From Bacteroidales bacterium (GTDB taxonomy: Bacteria; Bacteroidota; Bacteroidia; Bacteroidales; UBA932): 64,000 nt of DNA. Numbering within the stretch: position 1 is the stretch's first letter; each line of letters begins with the position of its first letter. The notes beneath the pieces are model-generated. The model was given only the letters and a program-made list of their open reading frames with translations. It did not search any database and was not told where the DNA came from. Location: assembly GCA_017427385.1 (NCBI GenBank), contig JAFRSW010000005.1, forward strand, positions 25,733 through 89,732, read 5' to 3'. Positions 23,643-31,871 of this stretch are shown piece by piece. The translations under genes were made by a program, and so were the position numbers.

Positions 23643-24641
23643 ATGAATACATTCGGACAATACTTCAAAGTTTCCATCTTCGGCGAGAGCCACGGGCCGG
23701 CGATCGGCGTAGTGCTGGACGGGGTGCCGGAGAATATTCCGCTTGCTGAAGCGGATTTCGAAGAAGATATCGCAAGGCGCGCTCCCGGTGCGGTGGGCAC
23801 GACTCCCAGGCGCGAGGCGGACAAGCCCAAGATCCTGAGCGGGGTCTACGAGGGCTACACCACCGGCGCCCCCATCACCATAGTTTTCTGGAATTCCAAC
23901 GTGCAGAGCCAGGACTACGAGCAGTTCGCATCCGTCCCCAGGCCAGGGCACGCGGATTTCGTGGCGAACGTGAAGTATAATTTCGCGAACGACCCGCGCG
24001 GCGGCGGGCATTTCTCCGGCCGTCTGACCCTTCCCATAGTGGCGGCGGGCGTAGTGGCCAAGAAAGTTCTGAATGCGGAATATGGCACCGAGGAGGCCCC
24101 GCAGAAGTTGGACGTGGACATCCGCGCCAGGCTTGTGGAGCTCGGCGGCGAGGCGGATTCCTCCAAATGGGAGGGGATGCTTAAGGCCGTAACGGCTGAG
24201 GGGGATTCCCTCGGCGGCATAGTAGAATGCACGGTCACCGGCCTCGGCGTGGGAGTTGGCGATCCTTTCTGGGATTCGGTGGAGAGCTGCATCTCGCACG
24301 CGATTTTCGCCATCCCCGGAGTGCGCGGCATAGAGTTCGGCGACGGATTCGCGGCTGCGCGGATGAAGGGTTCCGAGCATAACGATCCCTTCGGGCCGGA
24401 CGGGCCGGTGAAGAACGGCGCAGGCGGCATCAACGGCGGGCTCACCAACGGCGCGCCCATCGTCTTCCGCGTAGCATTCAAACCCACTTCCAGCATAGCC
24501 AAACCCCAGGCCACCTGGGATTTCGAGAAGAAGAAGGAGACGGTTCTCCAGGTCCGCGGCCGCCACGACGCCTGCTTCGCCCAACGCACCCCGGTCATAG
24601 TCGAAGCCATGGCCGCCATCGTTCTGGCAGATCTGCTGTAG
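23643..24641 (+). CDS. aroC: Chorismate synthase
   Basis: A 332-residue flavin-dependent enzyme that converts EPSP to chorismate, the last shikimate step. The signatures are [17 protein letters not shown] (residues about 14-30), [20 protein letters not shown] and the [18 protein letters not shown] end. It is slightly shorter than the usual 350-360 residues but has all the main motifs. It is divergent from sufB, and the downstream neighbour is a transposase flanked by palindromes. Confidence 0.95.
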   Translation: MNTFGQYFKVSIFGESHGPAIGVVLDGVPENIPLAEADFEEDIARRAPGAVGTTPRREADKPKILSGVYEGYTTGAPITIVFWNSNVQSQDYEQFASVPRPGHADFVANVKYNFANDPRGGGHFSGRLTLPIVAAGVVAKKVLNAEYGTEEAPQKLDVDIRARLVELGGEADSSKWEGMLKAVTAEGDSLGGIVECTVTGLGVGVGDPFWDSVESCISHAIFAIPGVRGIEFGDGFAAARMKGSEHNDPFGPDGPVKNGAGGINGGLTNGAPIVFRVAFKPTSSIAKPQATWDFEKKKETVLQVRGRHDACFAQRTPVIVEAMAAIVLADLL

Positions 24642-24654
24642 TTTTTCTGGCGCT

Positions 24655-24736
24655 ATTTTGCGGCTGGCGCATAAGTACTTAAATTGCAGGAAGATACTAT
24701 AAGTGCCTCTACAGAGCTGACTGTAGAGGCGTATCT
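24655..24736. repeat. REP-like palindrome, left of the transposase
   Basis: A conserved head GGCGCATAAGTACTTAAATT (from 24666) followed by a perfect 10-bp hairpin GCCTCTACAG-AGCTGA-CTGTAGAGGC (24705-24730). It ends 6 nt before the first possible transposase ATG. Related copies are at 25760-25905 and 28440-28541. Confidence 0.8.
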
Positions 24737-25768
24737 ATGATTATTCTGATTATTAAACGATTAGCTGCCGGCAAACATAAATCTCAAAAAATACCCACTG
24801 TCGTACCCCCGGATCTTTTTGCAAGTATTCTTACCTTCTTGCAAAAAATGCCAACCCAAATTAAACTCGGTCATATTTATCAAAGAACTGTTGACGGCTT
24901 TCTTCTGTTTTACACGATTCCGGATTTTCTGGTGTTCTTTTCAATAGTCTGCGTATGTTCCAAAAGGCATAGAGTCAAACTCCTCGGCATCTGCCCGATG
25001 TTCGACCACACCCACCTGCTCGCAAAAGTATCCGAAAGAAAGGAGGTTAGCGGTTTTGTTCAGGAATACAGTTCGCTATATGCCAGAGAATTTAATAAAA
25101 GCATAGGCGAAGAGGGCTCGGTCTTCCGCCGAAACTTCGGTTTTGCGCCCAAAATTGGGATGAAAAGTGTAAAAAATGCCTGCTCGTATCTATACAATAA
25201 TCCCGGGGAGAAGAAACTGTGCCAAAAAGCGGAAGAATACAGATGGGCTTTTCTTGCATATGCGGTAAGTGATCATCCTTTTTCCGAGAAGATTTCCTTA
25301 AAAAATGCGTCCAGACCGCTCCGAAGAGCCTTGAAAAAAGTGGACTATTATGCTTCCAGAGACATCTATCTCCGGCACGAATGGTTGGAAGATATGTTTG
25401 AACCATTATCCGCAAAAGAAAAGAATCAACTCATTGATTATATAATAGTTGCATATAATGTGATAGACTATTGCGAGTTGATTTCCTATTACGAATCATA
25501 CGAAAAAGCGTGTCTGGCATTTGCCTCCAACCAAGGTAGCGAACACGATATTCAAGAGGAATTTGTGCCGGGAAGCCACAAACCATATTATATAATACCA
25601 AATCTATTGGTCAAACAGTATGGTATCAAGAAAGTAAAGGACGTCTTTCGCCTGCCATTAAAAGATAGGATGGAGCTTTATTATTATCTGATAGCGGATA
25701 CGCGCATCCCGGAATGGCAACTTAAAAAGTATTTTCGTCTGAAAACGAATAACGCCATTGGCGCGTAA
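24737..25768 (+). CDS. REP-associated tyrosine transposase (RAYT, Y1/HUH family)
   Basis: A 343-residue single-strand DNA transposase-like protein. The HUH pair is in MFDHTHLL (His91, His93) and the candidate catalytic tyrosine is Tyr115 in LYAREFNK. GSVFRRNFGFAP, SYLYNNPGEKK and the EYRWAFLAYA segment match Bacteroidota RAYT-like proteins. The C-terminal third (residues about 280-340) looks like a helical DNA-binding region. The start is uncertain. ATG 24737 abuts the left palindrome, while ATG 24848 (MPTQIKLGHIYQR) begins at the conserved domain. Base composition is more AT-rich than in the flanking genes, which suggests transfer. REP-like palindromes lie on both sides. Confidence 0.78.
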   Translation: MIILIIKRLAAGKHKSQKIPTVVPPDLFASILTFLQKMPTQIKLGHIYQRTVDGFLLFYTIPDFLVFFSIVCVCSKRHRVKLLGICPMFDHTHLLAKVSERKEVSGFVQEYSSLYAREFNKSIGEEGSVFRRNFGFAPKIGMKSVKNACSYLYNNPGEKKLCQKAEEYRWAFLAYAVSDHPFSEKISLKNASRPLRRALKKVDYYASRDIYLRHEWLEDMFEPLSAKEKNQLIDYIIVAYNVIDYCELISYYESYEKACLAFASNQGSEHDIQEEFVPGSHKPYYIIPNLLVKQYGIKKVKDVFRLPLKDRMELYYYLIADTRIPEWQLKKYFRLKTNNAIGA

Positions 25769-25905
25769 GTGCTTGAATTGTAGGGCGAGTTTTCGCCGCT
25801 GGCGCACAAGTGATTGAATTCCAGGAAGATGCCGGAAACGCCTCTACAGTCAGCTCTGTAGAGGCGTTTCCAGTAATTTGATGTTTATCAGCCAATTACG
25901 CGCCA
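25760..25905. repeat. REP-like palindromes, right of the transposase
   Basis: Two copies of the head (GGCGCGTAAGTGCTTGAATT at 25760-25779 and GGCGCACAAGTGATTGAATT at 25801-25820), a perfect 16-bp hairpin (GGAAACGCCTCTACAG 25834-25849, loop TCAGCT, arm 25856-25871), and an inverted tail GCGCCAGCC. The loop is the reverse complement of the left element's loop, although the heads are direct repeats. Confidence 0.8.
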
Positions 25906-25914
25906 GCCAGCCAT

Positions 25915-27255
25915 CTATACCTCCCAAGCGCCGCCGGGGGCGAAGACGCTGGCGACCAGGGGGTCGTAGAAGCGGCCGCGCTTGGCGAGGTCCAGCACGT
26001 TGTAGCGCCAGCGCATCAACTGCACGATGGGGAACATCGCGCGTATATCCTCGCGGGTGATGCCAATGTGCTCGGGTTCATAGGGTGCGCCCGCAATCCT
26101 GAAGGCTTCCTTCATCTTGTCGAAACTCCAGATCTGCCCGGCGATGCGCTCGCGAAGCGCCGGCCAGTTGTCCCGCACGGCAGTCAGTTCGCGCCGGACT
26201 CCTTCGGCATCTGCATATTTCTTGGTGATATTCTCATACCCCAGTTTCGGCGCAGGGAAATCTTTGAATATCTCCAACGAACGCGCTTGCTCCTCCGCCA
26301 GCGAAGGCCAGGCGGCCACGCACGCGTCGATATCCAACGAAGAAAGGTCGTATTTGACGAATTCCTCCAGCACCGCGCACATGGTCAGGGTGCCGATTGC
26401 CACCTGGAACCCGTGCGAAACGAACTTGCCCTTGTAGCGGTGATGGGTCATGTCCAGGATGTGGGAGAAGAGGTGGTCGCAGCAGGATGCCGGACGGCTG
26501 GAACGCGCGGCCTGCATCGCGAAGCCGCTCAGGATCAGTCCCTCGAACAGATCGGCCACGGCCTTGGGCTCTCCGGCAGCAACACCGGCAGGGTTGGCCA
26601 GGAGATCGTCCAGGCAGTCCTGCAGAACATGCCAGGCGGCCGGCTGTATCGGCTCGGCGTCCACGATATCCGCAATCATCCACTCCGCGCCGGCAGGCAC
26701 CTTGGCCGCCAGATCGGCATATCCCGCGGCGGTCATCGGCTTCGGAGCGGCCGCGATCACGTCCACATCCGCCACCACGGCAACGGGCGCAGGGCACTCG
26801 AAGGTCTGCTTGGCGTTCTGGTAGGTGATGGATGCGCCGAAGGAGGTGTATCCGTCCACCGAGGCGGCCGTGGGCACGGTCAGATAGCTTTGCTGATGGT
26901 GATGCGAGCAGAGTTTGCATAGGTCGTTGATGGTGCCGGACCCCACCGAAACCGCGATTGCGCCAGTGCCGTCCAGCACGCGGTCCAGAGTCTCGATATG
27001 GTCCCAGTCGGCATGGAATTCATCCTCCTCGAACAGGAACTTCTGCACCGAAACTCCGGACGCCTGAAGGGCCTCGAAGACCTCTGCACCGGCAACCCGC
27101 CAGGTGTTTTTATCTGCCACAACGATGGCCTCGCGGCCGGGGAAATACTCTTTGAACAATACGGGCACGCGCCCGAGTATGCCTTGCCCAAGTTCGAAGG
27201 CTTTGGTGTCGGTGGCCACCTTGAGGGCCGCTGCAATTCTTTCTTCTGAAGTCAT
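25915..27255 (-). CDS. egsA: sn-glycerol-1-phosphate dehydrogenase (AraM/EgsA family)
   Basis: A 446-residue dehydrogenase of the iron/zinc alcohol-dehydrogenase fold. It is predicted to reduce dihydroxyacetone phosphate to sn-glycerol-1-phosphate with NAD(P)H. The dinucleotide-binding loop SVGSGTINDLCK, the PTAASVDGYTSFGASI motif and metal-ligand histidines in CDHLFSHILDM and VSHGFQVAIGTL are visible. Family members make archaeal-type glycerol phosphate or, as in Bacillus AraM, heptaprenylglyceryl phosphate. No prenyl-glyceryl transferase (PcrB/GGGPS) is in the window. Its promoter TAAATTTG is at 27282-27275. Confidence 0.87.
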   Translation of the reverse strand: MTSEERIAAALKVATDTKAFELGQGILGRVPVLFKEYFPGREAIVVADKNTWRVAGAEVFEALQASGVSVQKFLFEEDEFHADWDHIETLDRVLDGTGAIAVSVGSGTINDLCKLCSHHHQQSYLTVPTAASVDGYTSFGASITYQNAKQTFECPAPVAVVADVDVIAAAPKPMTAAGYADLAAKVPAGAEWMIADIVDAEPIQPAAWHVLQDCLDDLLANPAGVAAGEPKAVADLFEGLILSGFAMQAARSSRPASCCDHLFSHILDMTHHRYKGKFVSHGFQVAIGTLTMCAVLEEFVKYDLSSLDIDACVAAWPSLAEEQARSLEIFKDFPAPKLGYENITKKYADAEGVRRELTAVRDNWPALRERIAGQIWSFDKMKEAFRIAGAPYEPEHIGITREDIRAMFPIVQLMRWRYNVLDLAKRGRFYDPLVASVFAPGGAWEV

Positions 27256-27316
27256 ATAAGTATAGATTGTCCCACAAATTTAGCAAATCGGCCTTGTTTT
27301 TGTGTTATCTGGATAG

Positions 27317-27324
27317 TAATTTTG
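27317..27324 (+). promoter_or_regulatory. -7 element of the secreted-protein gene
   Basis: TAATTTTG, 7 nt before the ATG at 27332 and divergent from the egsA promoter at 27282-27275. Confidence 0.5.
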
Positions 27325-27331
27325 TAGGACT

Positions 27332-28393
27332 ATGAAGAAGATTTTTGCTGTTTTGCTCGCATCCCTCGCCGTGCTGACCGCCGGCGCGCAGGCGCTTCCG
27401 ACCAAGTTTGAAGTTAAGATCAAGGCCAAAGACCATGTGCAGGGGATGGCCATAGACACCGCCGCCCGCTGCTTCTACCTGTCGTTCACCACAAGCCTGG
27501 TGAAGACGGACTATGAGGGCAACGTGCTGGCCAGCATCGACTCCATCTTCGGCCACCTCGGAGCGATGACTTTCGACGCGGCCTCCCGAAAACTCTATGC
27601 CTCGCTGGAGTGCAAAGACGACGTGATAGGCCAGGGCATAGCCAAGCACTTGGGAAAGGAGGCCGTCTCCCAGGACCTGTCCAAGTTTTATATAATGGTG
27701 TTTGATGTGGACGGAGGACAGGCCCGGCCCGGTGCCGGAAATCCCGTGATCGCCGGCCAGTGGGAGGTCTCCGAGGCCATCAACGACTACAAAGTGCGCT
27801 ACGGCTGCTCCGGCATTGACGGGGTGACCATCGCTCCGCAGATAGGGAAGAAAAAGGGCAAACCGCGCCTCTATGTGGCATACGGAGTTTACGGGGATAT
27901 CTCCCGCCGCGACAACGACCACCAGATCCTGCTGGAATACAAGCTGGACGCCTTCAAGCCCGGTGTGACGGCGCCGAAGGCATCCGCCAAATACTTCGTC
28001 TTCACCGGCAACACCACCTGGGGCGTGCAGAACCTGTGCTACGATTCCAAGACCGGGTGCATCTTCATGGCGTGTTATTCGGGCAAGAAGCCGGAGTTCC
28101 CGAATTTCAGCCTGTTCGCCGTTCCGGTGGCGCAGAAGCCGGTTAAGAAGGTGCTGCGCGGATTGGAAGATGACGGCGAGCATCTGTCCCTGGCGCTATG
28201 GCAACAGGGGCTGCTCGGTTCAGTTAAGGGAGTTCGCGGCTGGCGCTTCTCCGATGCCTCCACCGGCGTCTGCACCCTGGGCGATGGTACCTGGTTCGTA
28301 TCTACCCCGCTGAAACTCCGCGGCAAGATGCAGACCGCTACCGTCCGCCAGATCCATTGGAAAGGCGGCCCGCAGGAGAATCCGTTTGAATAG
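27332..28393 (+). CDS. Secreted protein, probable beta-propeller, unknown function
   Basis: A 353-residue protein with a signal peptide (cleavage probably after GAQA, near residue 22). The mature part has repeated blade-like segments (MAIDTAARCFYLSFTTSLVK, MTFDAASRKLYASLECK, CYDSKTGCIFMACYSG), which suggest a beta-propeller of the SMP-30/NHL type, but no catalytic set can be named. It is probably periplasmic. It is a single gene between the egsA promoter and a REP-like palindrome that may end its transcript. Confidence 0.7.
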   Translation: MKKIFAVLLASLAVLTAGAQALPTKFEVKIKAKDHVQGMAIDTAARCFYLSFTTSLVKTDYEGNVLASIDSIFGHLGAMTFDAASRKLYASLECKDDVIGQGIAKHLGKEAVSQDLSKFYIMVFDVDGGQARPGAGNPVIAGQWEVSEAINDYKVRYGCSGIDGVTIAPQIGKKKGKPRLYVAYGVYGDISRRDNDHQILLEYKLDAFKPGVTAPKASAKYFVFTGNTTWGVQNLCYDSKTGCIFMACYSGKKPEFPNFSLFAVPVAQKPVKKVLRGLEDDGEHLSLALWQQGLLGSVKGVRGWRFSDASTGVCTLGDGTWFVSTPLKLRGKMQTATVRQIHWKGGPQENPFE

Positions 28394-28439
28394 CTGTAAC
28401 ATTTCTCCCGTGCAGTGCAGCAGTCTGTTTGAGCAATGA

Positions 28440-28541
28440 CGCGTAACCTGCTGATACATAACGCACTACCAGAAACGCCTCTACTGAACCGACTGTAGAG
28501 GCGTTTTCAGCTTTTTCCTAATACTTAGGCACTTACGCGCC
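28440..28541. repeat. Third REP-like palindrome, inverted orientation
   Basis: The stem AAACGCCTCTAC (28473-28484) pairs perfectly with GTAGAGGCGTTT (28495-28506). Downstream, ACTTACGCGCC is the reverse complement of the head found beside the transposase. The copy lies 2.6 kb from the right-hand element, with its head pointing back toward it. Confidence 0.78.
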
Positions 28542-28545
28542 ATCG

Positions 28546-30588
28546 CTAGTCGAACATCTCCCAGAATCCGGGGAAGGATTTGGCGACGCAGGCGGTGTCG
28601 TCGATGGCGATGGGTTCCGAGGCGCCGAAGGAGGCGATCTTCAGGGCCATGGCCATGCGGTGGTCGCCGCGGGAAGTGAAGGCGCCGCCGCGAAGCAGCC
28701 GGCCGTTCAGCAGGCGGGAAGTCAGGGTCTCACCCACGATATGAAGGTCGTCCCCAACCACAGAAGCCTCCACGCCCAGCCCGGAAAGCATCTCCAGAAT
28801 AGCCTCACAGCGGTTGCTCTCTTTCCCGACCAGTCGTCCAACCCCGGAAATCACGCTCTCGCCGGCACAGAACGCGGCCAGCACGGAGACTATCGGGAAG
28901 ATGTCCGGGGCGTTGTTCAGGTCTGCAGCGAAAGCCTCCAGGGGTGCCCGGGACACGCACACGGCTTCGTCCAGTTCAGACACGACCGCTCCGGCCTCGA
29001 CCAGAATATCGGCTATGGTGAGATCCGCCTGCAGCGAGGATGTATCCAGCCCGGAGACCTCGGCCTTCCCATACAGGGCGCCGGCCACCAGGAAGGGCGC
29101 CGCGCTGCTCCAATCTCCCTCGATGTCGAAGTCCGCAGCATGGTACTTCTGCCCGCCGCGTATCTTGAAGGTCACGCCCGTGCATCCGCTCCAATCCTGC
29201 TCCTCGATCATCTTCTCATCCCCCTCCATCTCGGAAGAAATCTTGATGCCGAAGCGCTTGAGCACGTCGCAGGTGATGAACATGTAGGGGATACTCTTGG
29301 GGTCGGTGACGATGAGGGTGGATGGCTTGTCGAAGAGCGGCAGGGCGGTCAGCAGGCCGGAGATCAGCTGCGAGCCGTCCTTTCCGGAGATCTCCGCCAC
29401 GCCGGGGATGATGCGGCCGTCCACGCGCATGGGGACGGTGCTTTCGCGCACTATCACCCCGAACGAGGCCATGATATCGCTCACCCCCTTCAGAGGGCGT
29501 CGGGTGAGGGTTTTTTCGCCGGTGATGGTGACGGGGCAATCGTTGATCGTGGCCATCAGAGGGATCATCAGGCGGGTCAGAAGCCCGGATTCGCCGGTGT
29601 GAAGGGTTTCCAGATTGGTGTGCGCTCCGCCGATGCCGTCGATAGTCAGCGTGCTGCCGTCCACGCGGACCTTGGCACCAAGGGCACGGGCGACTGCCAG
29701 GGCGGATTCGCTGTCGTCGCAGGGGGAATATCCGCGGAGATGACTGCGCCCGTCTGCCAGGGCGGCGGCGATGATGGCCCGCTGCGCGAAGCTCTTGGAT
29801 GCGGGCATCTGCAGGCTATTGCGGAAGAATCCGCGCCAGTCGCCGTAGACCTCACGGTGCATGGTGAGATAGTCGATCTGCCCGGGGGCAGTGGCTTCTT
29901 CGGGGAGGCAGGCGTAGCTGAAAGGTGCGCCGGCTTTCAGGCACTCGATGCGGGTTTCGCGGCCGGCATCGCCCATTGCAAAGGCGACGAGCGGATGACC
30001 TGTCTGTGGGGGCTCTGCCCCCAAAACCCCCGCGGCTCCCGGACTACCGACATCGCTCGCTTTGCGAGCTCCGTCCCGTCCTCCGCCGTGCGCACTGAGG
30101 TGCGCATTGAACCCGCCCGCATCATACAACGCCATGACCCGTTTTACATCATCTTCCGAATGGGCGGTGACGACGATTTTAGCGATATCGGCACCATAGC
30201 GATAGCAGCGGTCGCGCAGCTGCTGCAGATATTCCAGGTCCGGAGTGCCGGAGTAGTCGTGGAAAGAGCGGATGATTTCGGTGCCGCACTCCTCGCAAGC
30301 CAAGCGGAATCGCTTGCTGAAGCCAGCATCCGCCTCAACCTCCAGGTCCGCGAACCGGGCACCGGCGCGGATGGCAACGCCCAGTCGGCGTTCCGCCTCT
30401 TTAGCCCCGACCTCAACAATCCGACACGTCGCAATCAGCGGCGTGTCGGTGTTGGCGAATAGGTCTTCTATCTCTTCGTCCGAGAGATCGCAGCGGTCCA
30501 GGCGGATCTCCGCCATTTCTATCCACGGATCATCCAGGATGGCCAGGATCTCGTCGTATGTCTTATTCTGTATGCTGGTGCAGATCAT
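28546..30588 (-). CDS. aroDA: Bifunctional 3-dehydroquinate dehydratase / EPSP synthase
   Basis: A 680-residue fusion of two shikimate enzymes. Residues 1-255 are type I dehydroquinate dehydratase, with catalytic His110 (SFHDYSGTP) and Schiff-base Lys137 (IAKIVVTAH). Residues about 257-680 are EPSP synthase (LQMPASKSFAQRAIIAAAL, GESGLLTRLMIPL, the KTLTRRPL region, SRGDHRMAMALKIA), which joins shikimate-3-phosphate and PEP. Residues about 158-198 are an unusual insertion in the AroD domain encoded by a triple-hairpin segment. Promoter TATCTTTG is at 30616-30609. Gene order in the protein is AroD first, which is not the fungal AROM layout. Confidence 0.93.
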   Translation of the reverse strand: MICTSIQNKTYDEILAILDDPWIEMAEIRLDRCDLSDEEIEDLFANTDTPLIATCRIVEVGAKEAERRLGVAIRAGARFADLEVEADAGFSKRFRLACEECGTEIIRSFHDYSGTPDLEYLQQLRDRCYRYGADIAKIVVTAHSEDDVKRVMALYDAGGFNAHLSAHGGGRDGARKASDVGSPGAAGVLGAEPPQTGHPLVAFAMGDAGRETRIECLKAGAPFSYACLPEEATAPGQIDYLTMHREVYGDWRGFFRNSLQMPASKSFAQRAIIAAALADGRSHLRGYSPCDDSESALAVARALGAKVRVDGSTLTIDGIGGAHTNLETLHTGESGLLTRLMIPLMATINDCPVTITGEKTLTRRPLKGVSDIMASFGVIVRESTVPMRVDGRIIPGVAEISGKDGSQLISGLLTALPLFDKPSTLIVTDPKSIPYMFITCDVLKRFGIKISSEMEGDEKMIEEQDWSGCTGVTFKIRGGQKYHAADFDIEGDWSSAAPFLVAGALYGKAEVSGLDTSSLQADLTIADILVEAGAVVSELDEAVCVSRAPLEAFAADLNNAPDIFPIVSVLAAFCAGESVISGVGRLVGKESNRCEAILEMLSGLGVEASVVGDDLHIVGETLTSRLLNGRLLRGGAFTSRGDHRMAMALKIASFGASEPIAIDDTACVAKSFPGFWEMFD
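29996..30110 (-). repeat. Triple-hairpin segment inserted in frame in the AroD domain
   Basis: Three perfect hairpins in 100 bp: TGGGGGC-TCT-GCCCCCA (30007-30023), GCTCGC-TTT-GCGAGC (30055-30069) and TGCGCAC-TGAG-GTGCGCA (30089-30106). The region encodes Gly/Ala/Pro-rich residues absent from normal AroD. Confidence 0.72.
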
Positions 30589-30633
30589 ATCTTTGCATTA
30601 TTTCGGTGCAAAGATAGTAAAAACACCCTCTTT

Positions 30634-31689
30634 TTAGAAATTCAGCGTGTATATTGCCCCACGCTTGTTATCGACGGTCGTTGTCAGAGTCTTCCGCGCA
30701 ATCTCGATACTGTCTCCGTTCAGCATATAAGCATCCGAAGAGTCGTAACCGTACAAGTAAAGCGTGGAACTGCTACTGAAGTCGTTGGAAATGCTGGGCA
30801 AATATGGATAATACATGATAAGTTGCCTTGCATCAAGGTCGTAATTTACTTCAATCCCAGAATATCGTTCTGGAGTGTAGTTCCCATCCCATGATCCACC
30901 TAAACCAAGCCCGATTGCTGTTCCGGATTTTGTATTCCCTCCAGATACAATTACCATTGAATTTGAATTCCTCAAGCCATAGGTTATACCGGTATGAAAG
31001 CAATTGTCGGTACTACTTGCCACGCGTACTGCATATAGCTTCTTGCCTGCCCAGTCTTCCCGCAGGGTAGCGGTAATTTTCAGAATAGAGAAATAGTTTT
31101 TCAGTGAAACCGATGACAGCGCGCCAGCCGTTATGGTTCCGAATCCCATCATAAGACAGTCGTCTAAATGTCGCAAGTTGTTACCTTTGCCACTTCTCGC
31201 CATTATCCTGTTAAATAGACTTACACCCACTTCCAGGTACGTAGTTCCCTGTGAAATGGAAACAATGCTTCCGCTTCCATGTTTCACCGATTGATAAGGC
31301 TCTGACGCTGTTTGGGTAACGGCCGGATAGATTACATAGTAATATGCTCCAGGAGTCCCGGTTATTGTACCAGTAAATGTTGCGCTGGTTTTGCCGTTCC
31401 CACTGGAAAGCGTCAGGTTGTCGATAGTTTGAAGTGTGCTGGAACTTTCAGTGGCATCGTATGTTACCAATGTTAGTTGATCTCCTTCTTTCCAAGTGCA
31501 CTTCAATGCGGAACCATCAACGCCATAACTTGTCTTAGTGTCTTCATCGCTCCCTTCAAGACTCACGGTAAGAGTAATTTCGTGGGTCTCCGTATCGATT
31601 TTGTTTTTATCCTTTACAGGATTATCCATTTTATTGCACGCTGCAAGGCATACCAGTGCAGATGCCAAGATAATAAGTGTCTTTTTCAT
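30634..31689 (-). CDS. Fimbrillin-like lipoprotein
   Basis: A 351-residue surface lipoprotein. The lipobox LVCLAAC gives an acylated Cys18. The N-terminal domain has the fimbrillin-family pattern (DTKTSYGVDGSALKCTWKEG, where a KTSY strand is followed by a W-x-x-G-D element, then YYYVIYPA). The C-terminal half is beta-rich. In Bacteroidota such proteins are pilins or pilus-tip and surface adhesins. A clear ribosome-binding site (AAGGAGG) lies 8 nt before the start. It is the last gene of a five-gene operon and is preceded 16 nt upstream by the stop codon of a 47-residue peptide gene. Confidence 0.75.
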   Translation of the reverse strand: MKKTLIILASALVCLAACNKMDNPVKDKNKIDTETHEITLTVSLEGSDEDTKTSYGVDGSALKCTWKEGDQLTLVTYDATESSSTLQTIDNLTLSSGNGKTSATFTGTITGTPGAYYYVIYPAVTQTASEPYQSVKHGSGSIVSISQGTTYLEVGVSLFNRIMARSGKGNNLRHLDDCLMMGFGTITAGALSSVSLKNYFSILKITATLREDWAGKKLYAVRVASSTDNCFHTGITYGLRNSNSMVIVSGGNTKSGTAIGLGLGGSWDGNYTPERYSGIEVNYDLDARQLIMYYPYLPSISNDFSSSSTLYLYGYDSSDAYMLNGDSIEIARKTLTTTVDNKRGAIYTLNF

Positions 31690-31705
31690 AATTCTTTCCT
31701 CCTTT

Positions 31706-31849
31706 TTAGATTAATTCTCCTCCGTCTTCAAAACCGGGGGCAGGAACTGAATCAAAAGATGATCCCACTAACAAATCGCAGAGTTTTCCTGCTGGTCCAA
31801 TACTAATCACCTCTATTTCAGGTGAAGAATAAAATTGTTTTTTGTTCAT
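31706..31849 (-). CDS. Tiny peptide 1, YxSPE-type, paired with a lipoprotein gene
   Basis: A 47-residue open frame from ATG 31849 to TAA 31706. It has no signal peptide. The N-terminal part MNKKQFYSSPEIEV aligns without gaps with tiny peptide 2 (33311-33448): Tyr7, Ser9, Pro10, Glu11, Val14, Ser16, Gly21, Leu/Ile23 and Cys24 are shared. The rest (LLVGSSFDSVPAPGFEDGGE) is acidic and Pro/Gly-rich. It ends 16 nt before the lipoprotein start, with an AAGGAGG site in the gap. Function unknown. It resembles a precursor peptide (conserved leader, variable tail), but no maturation enzyme is nearby. Confidence 0.7.
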   Translation of the reverse strand: MNKKQFYSSPEIEVISIGPAGKLCDLLVGSSFDSVPAPGFEDGGELI

Positions 31850-31871
31850 AATTATTGATTGTTTAAGGTTG

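Noticed and set aside
23601-24584. N-terminal extension of SufB by about 328 residues
   Set aside because: It is the reverse complement of aroC, lies beyond the suf promoter and shows no family similarity. SufB begins at 23600.
24642-25914. Classical insertion sequence with terminal repeats and target duplication
   Set aside because: The flanks are REP-like hairpins with direct heads, not simple terminal inverted repeats, and I see no target-site duplication.
28660-30462. 600-residue plus-strand frame
   Set aside because: Antisense shadow of the GC-rich aroD-aroA gene, with no domain and no promoter.
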